This document shows, piece after piece, positions 15,476 to 23,604 of a stretch of 33,410 bases of DNA. A program made the position numbers and the translations under genes. The DNA comes from Occallatibacter sp. (lineage in GTDB: Bacteria > Acidobacteriota > Terriglobia > Terriglobales > Acidobacteriaceae). Numbering within the stretch: the first letter of the stretch is position 1; each line of letters begins with the position of its first letter. The notes beneath the pieces were generated by a model. The model saw only the letters and a program-made list of their open reading frames with translations. It had not been told where the DNA came from and did not search any database. The stretch lies in the NCBI GenBank assembly GCA_017883405.1, contig JADGNO010000300.1, positions 1 to 33,410 of the forward strand. The letters run 5' to 3'.

Positions 15476-15532
15476 AGGTGTTCTGATGGTTGTTCTGGAT
15501 TTCGATTGCTTTTGTTCGAAAGAGGAAATGCC

Positions 15533-17689
15533 ATGGAACGATCGAACGTACGTCTTATTGCGTCTGTACTTTTAATTCTTATGAGCTTGGCAGCAAGCAC
15601 TGTGTGGGCTCAGCAGGCGAACCAGCCCAAGCCTGCGGGCCCCGATCTGAACTTTCCTACTATTTTGTACGGCGCGGCTTATTACAACGAGTACATGCCC
15701 GGCGACCAGGGTGCGCGGCTTGAGAAAGACGTTGCCTTGATGAAGGCCGCGGGACTGAACGTGGTGCGCATGGGCGAATCCACCTGGAGCCTGTGGGAGC
15801 CGGAAGACGGCCAGTTCGATTACGCATGGATGGACCGCATCGTAGACGCGATGAGCAAAGCGGGCATCAAGGTCATTCTCGGTACGCCTACATATTCGAT
15901 TCCGGCGTGGATGGCGCACCAGCATCCCGAAATGCTTGCGCGCTACTCTGACGGACGCCCGAACTCATATGGCATGCGCCAGAATATGGACACCGACTCA
16001 CCGGCGTACCGCTTTTATGCTGAGCGGCTGATCCGGCATATTGTTGCGCACTACAAAGACAATCCAAACGTGCTCGGCTGGCAGCTCGATAACGAAACGT
16101 CAAGCTACAATGCCGCCAACAACGATGTGTTCATCGGGTTCCAGCACTATCTTGAAAAGAAATTTGTGACGCCTGAAGCGCTGAGCAAGGCATGGTTCCT
16201 GAATTACTGGGGCCAGAATTTGCACACGTGGGAGGACCTGCCCATTCGCGATGGAGCACAGAGCACCGGCTACAAGCTGGAGTGGTCGCGCTGGAGCCAG
16301 ATGCGCGTAACGGATTTTCTGCGCTGGCAGGCTGAGCTGGTACGCGAATGCGCGGGAGCCGGCCAGTTTGTAACCACTGACTACGGCGGCATGATGCACG
16401 CCGATGTAAACGAAGAGGCAATTGCCTCGTTCCTCGATATTCCTGCCGACAACATTTACCACGCCACGCAAGATCACTATGACGGCACCCTGCAATCAAT
16501 CCAGGGCGACTTTACGCGCTCACTCAAGCACGGCAATTTTCTGGTAACTGAAACCAACGCGCAAACAACGGGCTGGAGCTCTGCATCGCAATTTCCACCG
16601 TACGACGGGCAGATGCGCGAGGATGTATACACGCACATTGCCAACGGCGCCGACATGGTGGAGTACTGGCACTGGGCCTCGATTGCGGCCAACCAGGAGA
16701 CCTACTGGAAGGGCGTGCTGTCACATGATTTGGAGCCGAATCGTCCTTACGCCGAGGTGAGCCGCACTGCGCATGAGCTTGAAAAGATCGGCCCGCATCT
16801 CGTCGGTTTAAAGATTCACAACGATGTTGCTATCTTGTGGAGCCGCGATTCACTGAACGCAATAAGCCAGATGCCGTTCTCATCGAACGCGGCGATGCCG
16901 GGGCAGTCGGGGCGCGCAAGTGCAGACTACGCTTCGCTGGTGCGGCAACTGCACAATTCTCTTTATCGGCTTAACGTGGGCTCTGATTTTGTGTTCCCGG
17001 AGAGTACGAACCTATCGCAATACAAACTGCTGATTGTTCCAGCACTGTATATCTCTGACGATGCCCTGTTGCAGAAGATTTCTGACTACGTGAAGAACGG
17101 TGGGCACGTAGTGATGACCTTCAAGAGTGGATTCGCAAATGAGAACGCGGCCGTGCGCTGGGTGCGTGCGCCGGGACCGCTGCGTGAAGCGGCGGGATTC
17201 AGCTACCAGGAATTTTCAAATCTTGAGAAACCGCTGGCGCTGAAAGGCGATCCTTTCAACGCGGGGCCGGACGACCAGGTGAGCTACTGGGCCGAGTTCC
17301 TGATGCCGGAGCATGCAACGGCGCTGGCCGATTACGATCATCCTTTCTTTGGCAAATGGCCTGCGATCACGGAGAACAGTTTCGGCGCCGGCACGCTGCT
17401 GTATGAGGGGACTTACCTATCTGATGGTCTGCAAACCGCGGTGCTGAAAACTGAGTTGGGCAAGATCGGCCTTGCAACTGCGGACCAGCAGTTGCCCGCG
17501 GCCGTGCACGCTCAACACGGCGTGAACCGGCTCGGCAAACGTGTGCATTACTACTTCAATTATTCAGGCGCAGATGTAAAGATTCATTACACATACGGCG
17601 CCGGCACAAATCTGTTGGACGGTAAAGCTGTTGCGGCGCAGGCCGATTTAATAATTGCACCATGGGATTTAGCTATCATTGAAGAATAA
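15533..17689 (+). CDS. Secreted GH42-family beta-galactosidase-like glycoside hydrolase
   Basis: A 718-residue exported glycosidase. Residues 1-26 are a signal peptide (cleavage VWA/Q). The TIM barrel of family GH42 begins at about 42 with ILYGAAYYNEYMP. The acid/base is E188 in GWQLDNE and the nucleophile is E340 in LVTETNAQ, both present. The WHWASI segment near 379-384 belongs to the barrel end. Residues about 430-630 resemble the Rossmann-like trimerisation domain (LLIVPALYISDD), and the end is a small beta domain. The ATG at 15533 has GAGG 8 bases before it; an upstream TTG would spoil the signal peptide. Export is unusual for GH42, where many enzymes are cytosolic. The malic enzyme gene starts 15 bases after the stop. 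Confidence 0.92.
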   Translation: MERSNVRLIASVLLILMSLAASTVWAQQANQPKPAGPDLNFPTILYGAAYYNEYMPGDQGARLEKDVALMKAAGLNVVRMGESTWSLWEPEDGQFDYAWMDRIVDAMSKAGIKVILGTPTYSIPAWMAHQHPEMLARYSDGRPNSYGMRQNMDTDSPAYRFYAERLIRHIVAHYKDNPNVLGWQLDNETSSYNAANNDVFIGFQHYLEKKFVTPEALSKAWFLNYWGQNLHTWEDLPIRDGAQSTGYKLEWSRWSQMRVTDFLRWQAELVRECAGAGQFVTTDYGGMMHADVNEEAIASFLDIPADNIYHATQDHYDGTLQSIQGDFTRSLKHGNFLVTETNAQTTGWSSASQFPPYDGQMREDVYTHIANGADMVEYWHWASIAANQETYWKGVLSHDLEPNRPYAEVSRTAHELEKIGPHLVGLKIHNDVAILWSRDSLNAISQMPFSSNAAMPGQSGRASADYASLVRQLHNSLYRLNVGSDFVFPESTNLSQYKLLIVPALYISDDALLQKISDYVKNGGHVVMTFKSGFANENAAVRWVRAPGPLREAAGFSYQEFSNLEKPLALKGDPFNAGPDDQVSYWAEFLMPEHATALADYDHPFFGKWPAITENSFGAGTLLYEGTYLSDGLQTAVLKTELGKIGLATADQQLPAAVHAQHGVNRLGKRVHYYFNYSGADVKIHYTYGAGTNLLDGKAVAAQADLIIAPWDLAIIEE

Positions 17690-17704
17690 TCAGGAGAAAA
17701 TATT

Positions 17705-19426
17705 TTGAGTGATAATATACCGCCGTTCCAACTGGGTGCGGATAACGTAATCCGCACCCATCTGACCGGATTCGGCCTTTTGACGAATCCGCGCCTGAAT
17801 AAGGGCACTGCGTTTACTGAGGAAGAACGCGATGCTTTTGCGCTGCATGGTTTGCTGCCGCCACATATTGGAACGCTTGAAGATCAGCGTGAGCGCCGCA
17901 AGATTGCGCTCCACAATCGAGACACGAGCTTCGGCAAATACCGGCTGATGCGCGATCTGCAGGACAACGACGAGACTCTTTTCTACTCATTCATTGCCCA
18001 CAACGTTGAAGAGCTGTTGCCCATTGTTTATACGCCGGCAGTCGGCGAAGGATGCCAGCGCTTTTCAGAGATATGGCGCAAGCCGCGTGGACTTTTTCTG
18101 AGTTATCCCAACGAAGCTCGCATTGAAAAAATATTGTCGCATCCACGCTACGACAATATTCGCTGCATCGTGGTCAGCGATGGCGAACGCATTCTTGGCC
18201 TCGGAGACCAGGGCGCCGGCGGCATGGGAATTCCGATTGGCAAGATGGCACTTTACACCGCGCTCGGCGGAATTCCACCGGAGCATTGCCTGCCAATCTT
18301 GCTCGACGTAGGCACCGATAACGAGTCGTTGCTCAACGATCCGATCTATATTGGCTGGCGTCACAATCGCATTCGAGGGCAGGAGTATGACGACTTTGTT
18401 GAAGCGTTCGTCTCGGCGGTCGAGCGACGCTGGCCGCACATCCTGCTGCAGTGGGAAGATTTTGCCGGCGTCAACGCCTCGCGTTTGCTTGAGCGCTATC
18501 GTGACCGGCTTTGCACTTTCAACGACGACATTCAGGGAACCGCCGCGGTTACGACGGCAACTCTGCTTTCCGCCGTACACGCCACCGGCAGGCCGCTGCG
18601 CGAACAGACGATTGCGATGTTCGGCTCTGGATCGGCTGGCATCGGCATTATTGAATTAATTATTTCTGCAATGAAAGAAGAAGGACTGAGCGAAGCCGAG
18701 GCTGGCAAGCGCATTTACGCATTTAATCGATATGGGCTGCTTGTTGAAGGCGGTAGAGGAATTCGTCCGGAGCAGGCGCACTTGGTGCGGAAGCGTGAAG
18801 ACGTGGCCGGATGGCAGCTCTCAGGTGGAGAAGACATTTCGCTGCTCGATGTTGTGCGCAACGCAAAGGTGACGGTGCTGGCAGGGGTTTCTGCGCAAGC
18901 TGGCGCGTTTACTGAAGAGGTTGTGCGCGAGATGGTTCGGCACTTCGAGCGGCCAGTCATTTTTCCTCTGTCCAATCCCACGTCGAAATCGGAAGCGCTT
19001 CCTGCCGACCTCTTGCGCTGGACGGATGGCCGAGCGCTGGTTGGCAGCGGCAGCCCGTTCCCGCCCGTTGAAGTGAATGGCAAGATGGTCCGAATTTCGC
19101 AGATCAATAACTCGTATATTTTTCCCGGTCTCGCCCTGGGCATTTTGGTTTCGAAGGCGCGGCGCGTGACTGACAACATGATCATGGCCGCAGCCAGAAC
19201 ATTGGCTTCGCTGTCGCCCGCACGCAACGACAAGAACGAAGCGCTGTTGCCGCCTATCAGCGACTCACGCAAAGTTGGATTGATTGTGGGAGAAGCAGTG
19301 GCTCATCAAGCTGTCGCCGACGGCGTAGCGGATGCAGCAACCGGCGAGAGTATGAAGGAGAGGATCGATGCCTACGTGTGGGAACCGGTTTATCTTCCGT
19401 ACGAGCGCGTCGATATGCCTCGTTGA
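17705..19426 (+). CDS. NAD-type malic enzyme (malate dehydrogenase, decarboxylating)
   Basis: A 573-residue malic enzyme of the large SfcA/MaeA type, converting L-malate to pyruvate, CO2 and NAD(P)H. Key residues are in place: Y109 in VYTPAVGEGC, K180 in GGMGIPIGK, E251-D252 in QWEDF, D274-D275 in FNDDIQGT, and the dinucleotide loop GSGSAG starting at 307. Length and the N-terminal segment (GFGLLTNPRLNKG) match the non-hybrid, single-domain class. The start is TTG at 17705 with AGGAG 9 bases upstream. It lies 15 bases behind the GH42 gene, so likely translated from the same message. Its stop TGA directly abuts the stop of the opposing kinase gene. Cofactor choice is inferred from subfamily only. 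Confidence 0.93.
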   Translation: MSDNIPPFQLGADNVIRTHLTGFGLLTNPRLNKGTAFTEEERDAFALHGLLPPHIGTLEDQRERRKIALHNRDTSFGKYRLMRDLQDNDETLFYSFIAHNVEELLPIVYTPAVGEGCQRFSEIWRKPRGLFLSYPNEARIEKILSHPRYDNIRCIVVSDGERILGLGDQGAGGMGIPIGKMALYTALGGIPPEHCLPILLDVGTDNESLLNDPIYIGWRHNRIRGQEYDDFVEAFVSAVERRWPHILLQWEDFAGVNASRLLERYRDRLCTFNDDIQGTAAVTTATLLSAVHATGRPLREQTIAMFGSGSAGIGIIELIISAMKEEGLSEAEAGKRIYAFNRYGLLVEGGRGIRPEQAHLVRKREDVAGWQLSGGEDISLLDVVRNAKVTVLAGVSAQAGAFTEEVVREMVRHFERPVIFPLSNPTSKSEALPADLLRWTDGRALVGSGSPFPPVEVNGKMVRISQINNSYIFPGLALGILVSKARRVTDNMIMAAARTLASLSPARNDKNEALLPPISDSRKVGLIVGEAVAHQAVADGVADAATGESMKERIDAYVWEPVYLPYERVDMPR

Positions 19427-21910
19427 TCAGGCCACACCCGCTTCAGGTGGAACCTGTTCAAGCAAGCGCTTCCATGTCTTCTGATTTTTTCTGAAGCTGC
19501 GTTTCAGGTCCTCAAGAATGCGTTCGAAGTCCGCATTCGTGCGCAGGTTGTTCCACGCCGGATTCTTCTGGAACCAAGGATAATTCTCATTGCCGAGATA
19601 GATGGCGCGGCGAAGCCAGTGCAGCGCTTCGCTTGAATCACCTTCGACGGCAAAGTACGTGGCCAGTCGATAAGCCATCTCGCTGTCGGCCTCCGCTCCA
19701 GCCAGCGTGTCATCTTTTAATAGCGCAGCGGCGTGCTCGCGCTGGCCGGCTTGCACATAGCACAACGCCAGCGTCGGCACTGCAATACGCATCGACGCGT
19801 CGTCGTGCACAACACTCTCAAGCGTTTCGATGGCCGCGTCAATGTTCCCCATGCGCATTTGCTGGTACCCAGACGACGTGCGCAGCAACGGATGCCGTGG
19901 CTCTAGTGCCAAACCCTTTTCGAGCTCATCTCCCGCAAGCTCAATTTGGTTCTGGTAGTGATATACACGCGCGCGATGATTGTAGAGAATGGGCGCACTC
20001 GCAGGATTTAGTTTGAGGGCACGGCTGAAGTGCGCAAGCGCTTCATCGTACATGCCATCGAAACGGAGTGCAATACCCGTGACCATGTGCACATCCCAGT
20101 CGTTGGCATCGCTGGCGAGCAAATTAGCGATTCCGTGGCGTGCCGACTCCTTGTCGCCGCGCGACAGCAGCATGTAAATGCGGTATAGATTCGCTTCAGT
20201 CGACGCGGGATCGAGCTTGAGCGCTTCGTCAAACGCGCGCCGTGCGTGCATTACGTGAATCTGTCCGCCGAAGCCATGGCGCGCATACTGCAGCTCCGAA
20301 ATACCGAGCCCTGTCCATGCCGGCGCAAAACGCGGCACGCCAAGCGTGATATTTGAAAGCAGAGCGTGCGCACGATCTAGGTCCGCACGCGAACCAGTAC
20401 GCACCATAAATGAACTGAGGAGTGCGCGACCCTGTAAATATTTTTCACTAAGGGCGCCTGAGAGTGACGCCTCAACCTGGCCGGAGCGCGGCGAAGAACG
20501 CGGCGGATCAATCTGGTCGCCTGCTGACAGGCCATGCAGCGACGCGTAGACTTCATTAGAGATTTCTGTTTGCACGGCAATCAAATCGAGCGAGGTCACG
20601 CTGATGGCACCCCCGGCACGCACGCTCTGCGCAGCCACGTCGAGCAGTTGCCAGTTCAGATCGAAGCCGCTTTGCGATCGGAAGAAGTTGCCTGCGAGCA
20701 CATATGAAACCAGCAGCTTTTGACCCACGGCAAGCGGGTCCATACTGGCAATCGGCAAGGGCATGAGCGCACTTGACGGCCGCACCACAAGCGCCGGAAT
20801 GCGCGCCAGCCGAGCGGCAATGGCATCGGCAAGCGCGTAGCCATAGAGCGGCGCAACTTGAGTGGCGCCCAGATTTGTGAATGGCAGTACCACCAGCGAA
20901 TTGGGCTGCGTACGCTCACCACCCGACTCGCGAAAACGCTCGGCCAGCATTGAAAGAATGCCTGTGGTGCGCTTTTCCGCCTCGGGACCGGTAGTAGGCA
21001 GGTTCGCCGCTGCTTCGCCGGGAATGACGCCCGTCTCAATCTGCAGCGCCTTCATCAAGGTCTTCAACGCTTCTCGAGCCTCGGCGGCAGACGCTGAACG
21101 CGCGCCGGGATTCTTCTCAAGACTTGCCGCAATAATGCTCTTCAATTCCGGCGAGATTCCGGGAACCGTTTCCGACAAATCAGGTGGCTCTGAAAACTGG
21201 ATGGCGCGGATGGCATGAAAATCTTCATCGTCAGGCCGGGCAAAAGGATGATGCCCGCTGGCGAGTTCATAAAGAATCACGCCTAGCGCCCACACGTCCG
21301 ATTGCACGCTTGAGTGACCGGTGACAAACTGCTCAGGCGCCATGTAGCGGATGGTTCCGCCGCGAGCGGTATACGTAGCGATGGCGCCGGACTCCCTGGC
21401 CAGCACCGGCTTGGCGGGATCGAAGGCTGCATCCTCTGGCCGGAGCCGACGCGCCAGGCCGAAGTCGAGAATCTTTACCAGGCCGCCGTCAGTGAGCATC
21501 ACGTTTTGCGGCTTCAGGTCGCGGTGAAAGATGCCCAGCGTGTGCGCAGCCTGCAGACCATCGGCAATCTGAATGCCGACCGAAAGCAGCAGCTGCAAAC
21601 TCGCGGGACCTTTGGCAATGAGCTGCTCGAGCGACTGGCCAGGCACAAATTGCATGGCGATGTAGGCTTCGTCGCCGCTTTCGCCTACTTCATAAATGCT
21701 GCAAACGTTAGGGTGCTCAATGGCGGATGCCATGCGCGCCTCGCGCAGCATTGTGTTCCGCATTTGCTCCGCGGAGAGCAGGCCAGCGCGCAGAATCTTC
21801 AACACCACCGGACGCTGCAGGAGCGTATCGTTGGCGAGGTAGACCACCCCGCTGCCTCCAGCACCCAGGCGACGGAGGATTTCATAATGTTCGATCGTTT
21901 TGCGCGCCAT
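19427..21910 (-). CDS. Soluble Ser/Thr protein kinase with TolB-like and TPR domains
   Basis: An 827-residue PknB-type kinase. The kinase domain spans 8-300: glycine loop GAGGSG (16-21), K38, E57, HRD at 129-131 with N136, DFG at 149-151 and APE at 191-193, so all catalytic residues are present. Residues about 335-460 match the TolB-like N-terminal module found in signalling proteins (SLVVLPFTNLG, DAIAARLARIPALVV). Residues about 510-800 hold TPR-like repeats (EALAHFSRALKLNPASAPI, AAIETLESVVHDD). No transmembrane helix joins the parts, unlike typical PknB receptors. The ATG at 21910 begins right at the kinase fold; a TTG at 21958 is a weaker choice. No ribosome-binding site is obvious. Confidence 0.9.
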   Translation of the reverse strand: MARKTIEHYEILRRLGAGGSGVVYLANDTLLQRPVVLKILRAGLLSAEQMRNTMLREARMASAIEHPNVCSIYEVGESGDEAYIAMQFVPGQSLEQLIAKGPASLQLLLSVGIQIADGLQAAHTLGIFHRDLKPQNVMLTDGGLVKILDFGLARRLRPEDAAFDPAKPVLARESGAIATYTARGGTIRYMAPEQFVTGHSSVQSDVWALGVILYELASGHHPFARPDDEDFHAIRAIQFSEPPDLSETVPGISPELKSIIAASLEKNPGARSASAAEAREALKTLMKALQIETGVIPGEAAANLPTTGPEAEKRTTGILSMLAERFRESGGERTQPNSLVVLPFTNLGATQVAPLYGYALADAIAARLARIPALVVRPSSALMPLPIASMDPLAVGQKLLVSYVLAGNFFRSQSGFDLNWQLLDVAAQSVRAGGAISVTSLDLIAVQTEISNEVYASLHGLSAGDQIDPPRSSPRSGQVEASLSGALSEKYLQGRALLSSFMVRTGSRADLDRAHALLSNITLGVPRFAPAWTGLGISELQYARHGFGGQIHVMHARRAFDEALKLDPASTEANLYRIYMLLSRGDKESARHGIANLLASDANDWDVHMVTGIALRFDGMYDEALAHFSRALKLNPASAPILYNHRARVYHYQNQIELAGDELEKGLALEPRHPLLRTSSGYQQMRMGNIDAAIETLESVVHDDASMRIAVPTLALCYVQAGQREHAAALLKDDTLAGAEADSEMAYRLATYFAVEGDSSEALHWLRRAIYLGNENYPWFQKNPAWNNLRTNADFERILEDLKRSFRKNQKTWKRLLEQVPPEAGVA

Positions 21911-22142
21911 CGCTGATATGAGTTTACCGGCAGTTCCGTCAAGAAGTTCTAAGGCCAAGTTACAAATTCAGGAAGTTACGGGGATTGAGGCGCTTGGCGC
22001 AAGGGCATGAGTGCAGAGAGCTGTCAAGCGGATGATGGAAAAGGGTCTCCTGAGTGTGGCGTGTCATCTGATACCTTCTTACCTGTACATGAACAAGACA
22101 CTCATTATCCAGGCGGGAGTGCCCAGTCGCGCGTTCGATTGG

Positions 22143-23585
22143 ATGGCTCGAAGAGCAGGTACATTTCGGATACCGGCCGCAGCCATTGGATTACTCTCAC
22201 TGGTGCTCATTACCCCAGCGATAGGGGCGCAAACCGGTGCAGCGAATTCCGCGCAGCAGCCGGGTGCGGGGGCGCAAGTACGTACGGGTGTGGTCAGCGG
22301 ATACGATTCCGACGCGCGGCTCGCCAACCTGCTTGCGGAGCATCAATACGCTCGCGTCGAATCGGAATTGCCGCAGTTGCCACCGCAGCAGGCGCAGCTC
22401 TACCGCGGCATTCTTGCCAACCGCAATAATGACACCGGGATGTCACTTGAGCTGCTCGAACCGCTGGCTGACTCGATCGATCAAAGCGGCAGAGTGATTC
22501 CCATAAAACTGTTGCACAAGACACTGGGCGAGAATTATCTCCGCGAGGGCGATCTGGCAAGAGCTGCTGCTCAGTATGAGTCATTGATGTCGCGAGTTGG
22601 CGACCGGCTTACAACCGACGAACTGGACGAAATCGAGCTGCCCGCAAAACTGCTGCCGCTGGCGAAAAGCAATCCTTCAATGACTGTGGATGCGTGCGAT
22701 CCATTTGAAATGCGCGTCGAGCGAAACGCACTCGGTCTTATTGATGTTCCGGTCTATGTTGATGGACACGCGCATAGCTGGCTGCTCGATCCCACAACTC
22801 AGCTTAATTTGATCGCGCGCTCTGTGGCACGTGATGCGGGTCTCAAAATCTCCACTGAAGCAGTTACGATCCACACGCTGCGCGGCAAGACGATGCAAAT
22901 GCATATGGCCGTGATCCCTCGGTTTACGATCGCCGGCCAGCTTACGCTGCATAATATGACCGTGTTTGTGTATGACGATGCTGATTACGTCTTCCCGCTC
23001 TCCGGCTATCATGTGCAGGGCGTGCTGGGGTACGCGGCTATTGCGGCGCTGAGCAGTCTTACCATCACGGACAACAGCACGGTGTTCGTCCGGCCCGACA
23101 AACAGATCGGGCCGCTAAATCCCAACGATCATCTGAAAGAAGGCGCGCGCTTTTATCTTGATGGAGAGCAGATGATCATTGCGCTGGGAGCGCCGACTGA
23201 CCCGTCTGATCGCGCCTTCCTGCGAGCCGCAGGCGATACGGATTCGCGCATGTATGCAGTGGACATGGGCGGGCAGCAAACGTATCTCACTACGCGCTAT
23301 TACGACGAGCACTCTCCGGATTTCCAGAACGAGAAGACGCATCCATTCAAGTTGTTTGGCGCGCCGCAGATTCCGGCCGTGCCGGCCTTCACGGCTGAGA
23401 CGATTCCGCTCACGGTTGGCGGAGTGCCGGTGGAGGTGCACTTTATCAGCGTGCTTACCCAGCCGCTGGGCCTTGTCGTGCGCGACGACATATATGGACT
23501 GCTGGGAATCGATGCGCTCGATCAGTTGCGGGAATACACATTCGATTTCCGCACCATGCGCTTCAGCATCAGGCCGGAACGTTAG
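22143..23585 (+). CDS. Exported tandem retropepsin-like aspartic protease-fold protein
   Basis: A 480-residue exported protein. The start at ATG 22143 gives a clean signal peptide (MARRAGTFRI, hydrophobic core, cleavage near AIGA/Q); longer starts at 22089 and 22011 are open but less likely. Residues 55-155 are helical and TPR-like. Two retropepsin-like lobes follow. Lobe one (about 195-320) has DPT at 216-218 where active enzymes have D-T/S-G, and VLGYAAI near 295-300. Lobe two (about 335-480) has DMG at 374-376 and LLGIDAL near 453-459. The missing Thr/Ser-Gly makes proteolysis doubtful, at least for lobe one. It is divergent from the Ser/Thr kinase. The fold assignment is by motif and moderately sure. 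Confidence 0.72.
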   Translation: MARRAGTFRIPAAAIGLLSLVLITPAIGAQTGAANSAQQPGAGAQVRTGVVSGYDSDARLANLLAEHQYARVESELPQLPPQQAQLYRGILANRNNDTGMSLELLEPLADSIDQSGRVIPIKLLHKTLGENYLREGDLARAAAQYESLMSRVGDRLTTDELDEIELPAKLLPLAKSNPSMTVDACDPFEMRVERNALGLIDVPVYVDGHAHSWLLDPTTQLNLIARSVARDAGLKISTEAVTIHTLRGKTMQMHMAVIPRFTIAGQLTLHNMTVFVYDDADYVFPLSGYHVQGVLGYAAIAALSSLTITDNSTVFVRPDKQIGPLNPNDHLKEGARFYLDGEQMIIALGAPTDPSDRAFLRAAGDTDSRMYAVDMGGQQTYLTTRYYDEHSPDFQNEKTHPFKLFGAPQIPAVPAFTAETIPLTVGGVPVEVHFISVLTQPLGLVVRDDIYGLLGIDALDQLREYTFDFRTMRFSIRPER

Positions 23586-23604
23586 ACTAACAAGACCTTC
23601 ACCA

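Noticed and set aside
21950-21980. Two direct copies of AAGTTAC between the kinase and retropepsin-like genes
   Set aside because: Seven-base direct repeats at this spacing are not convincing without a promoter or a third copy.
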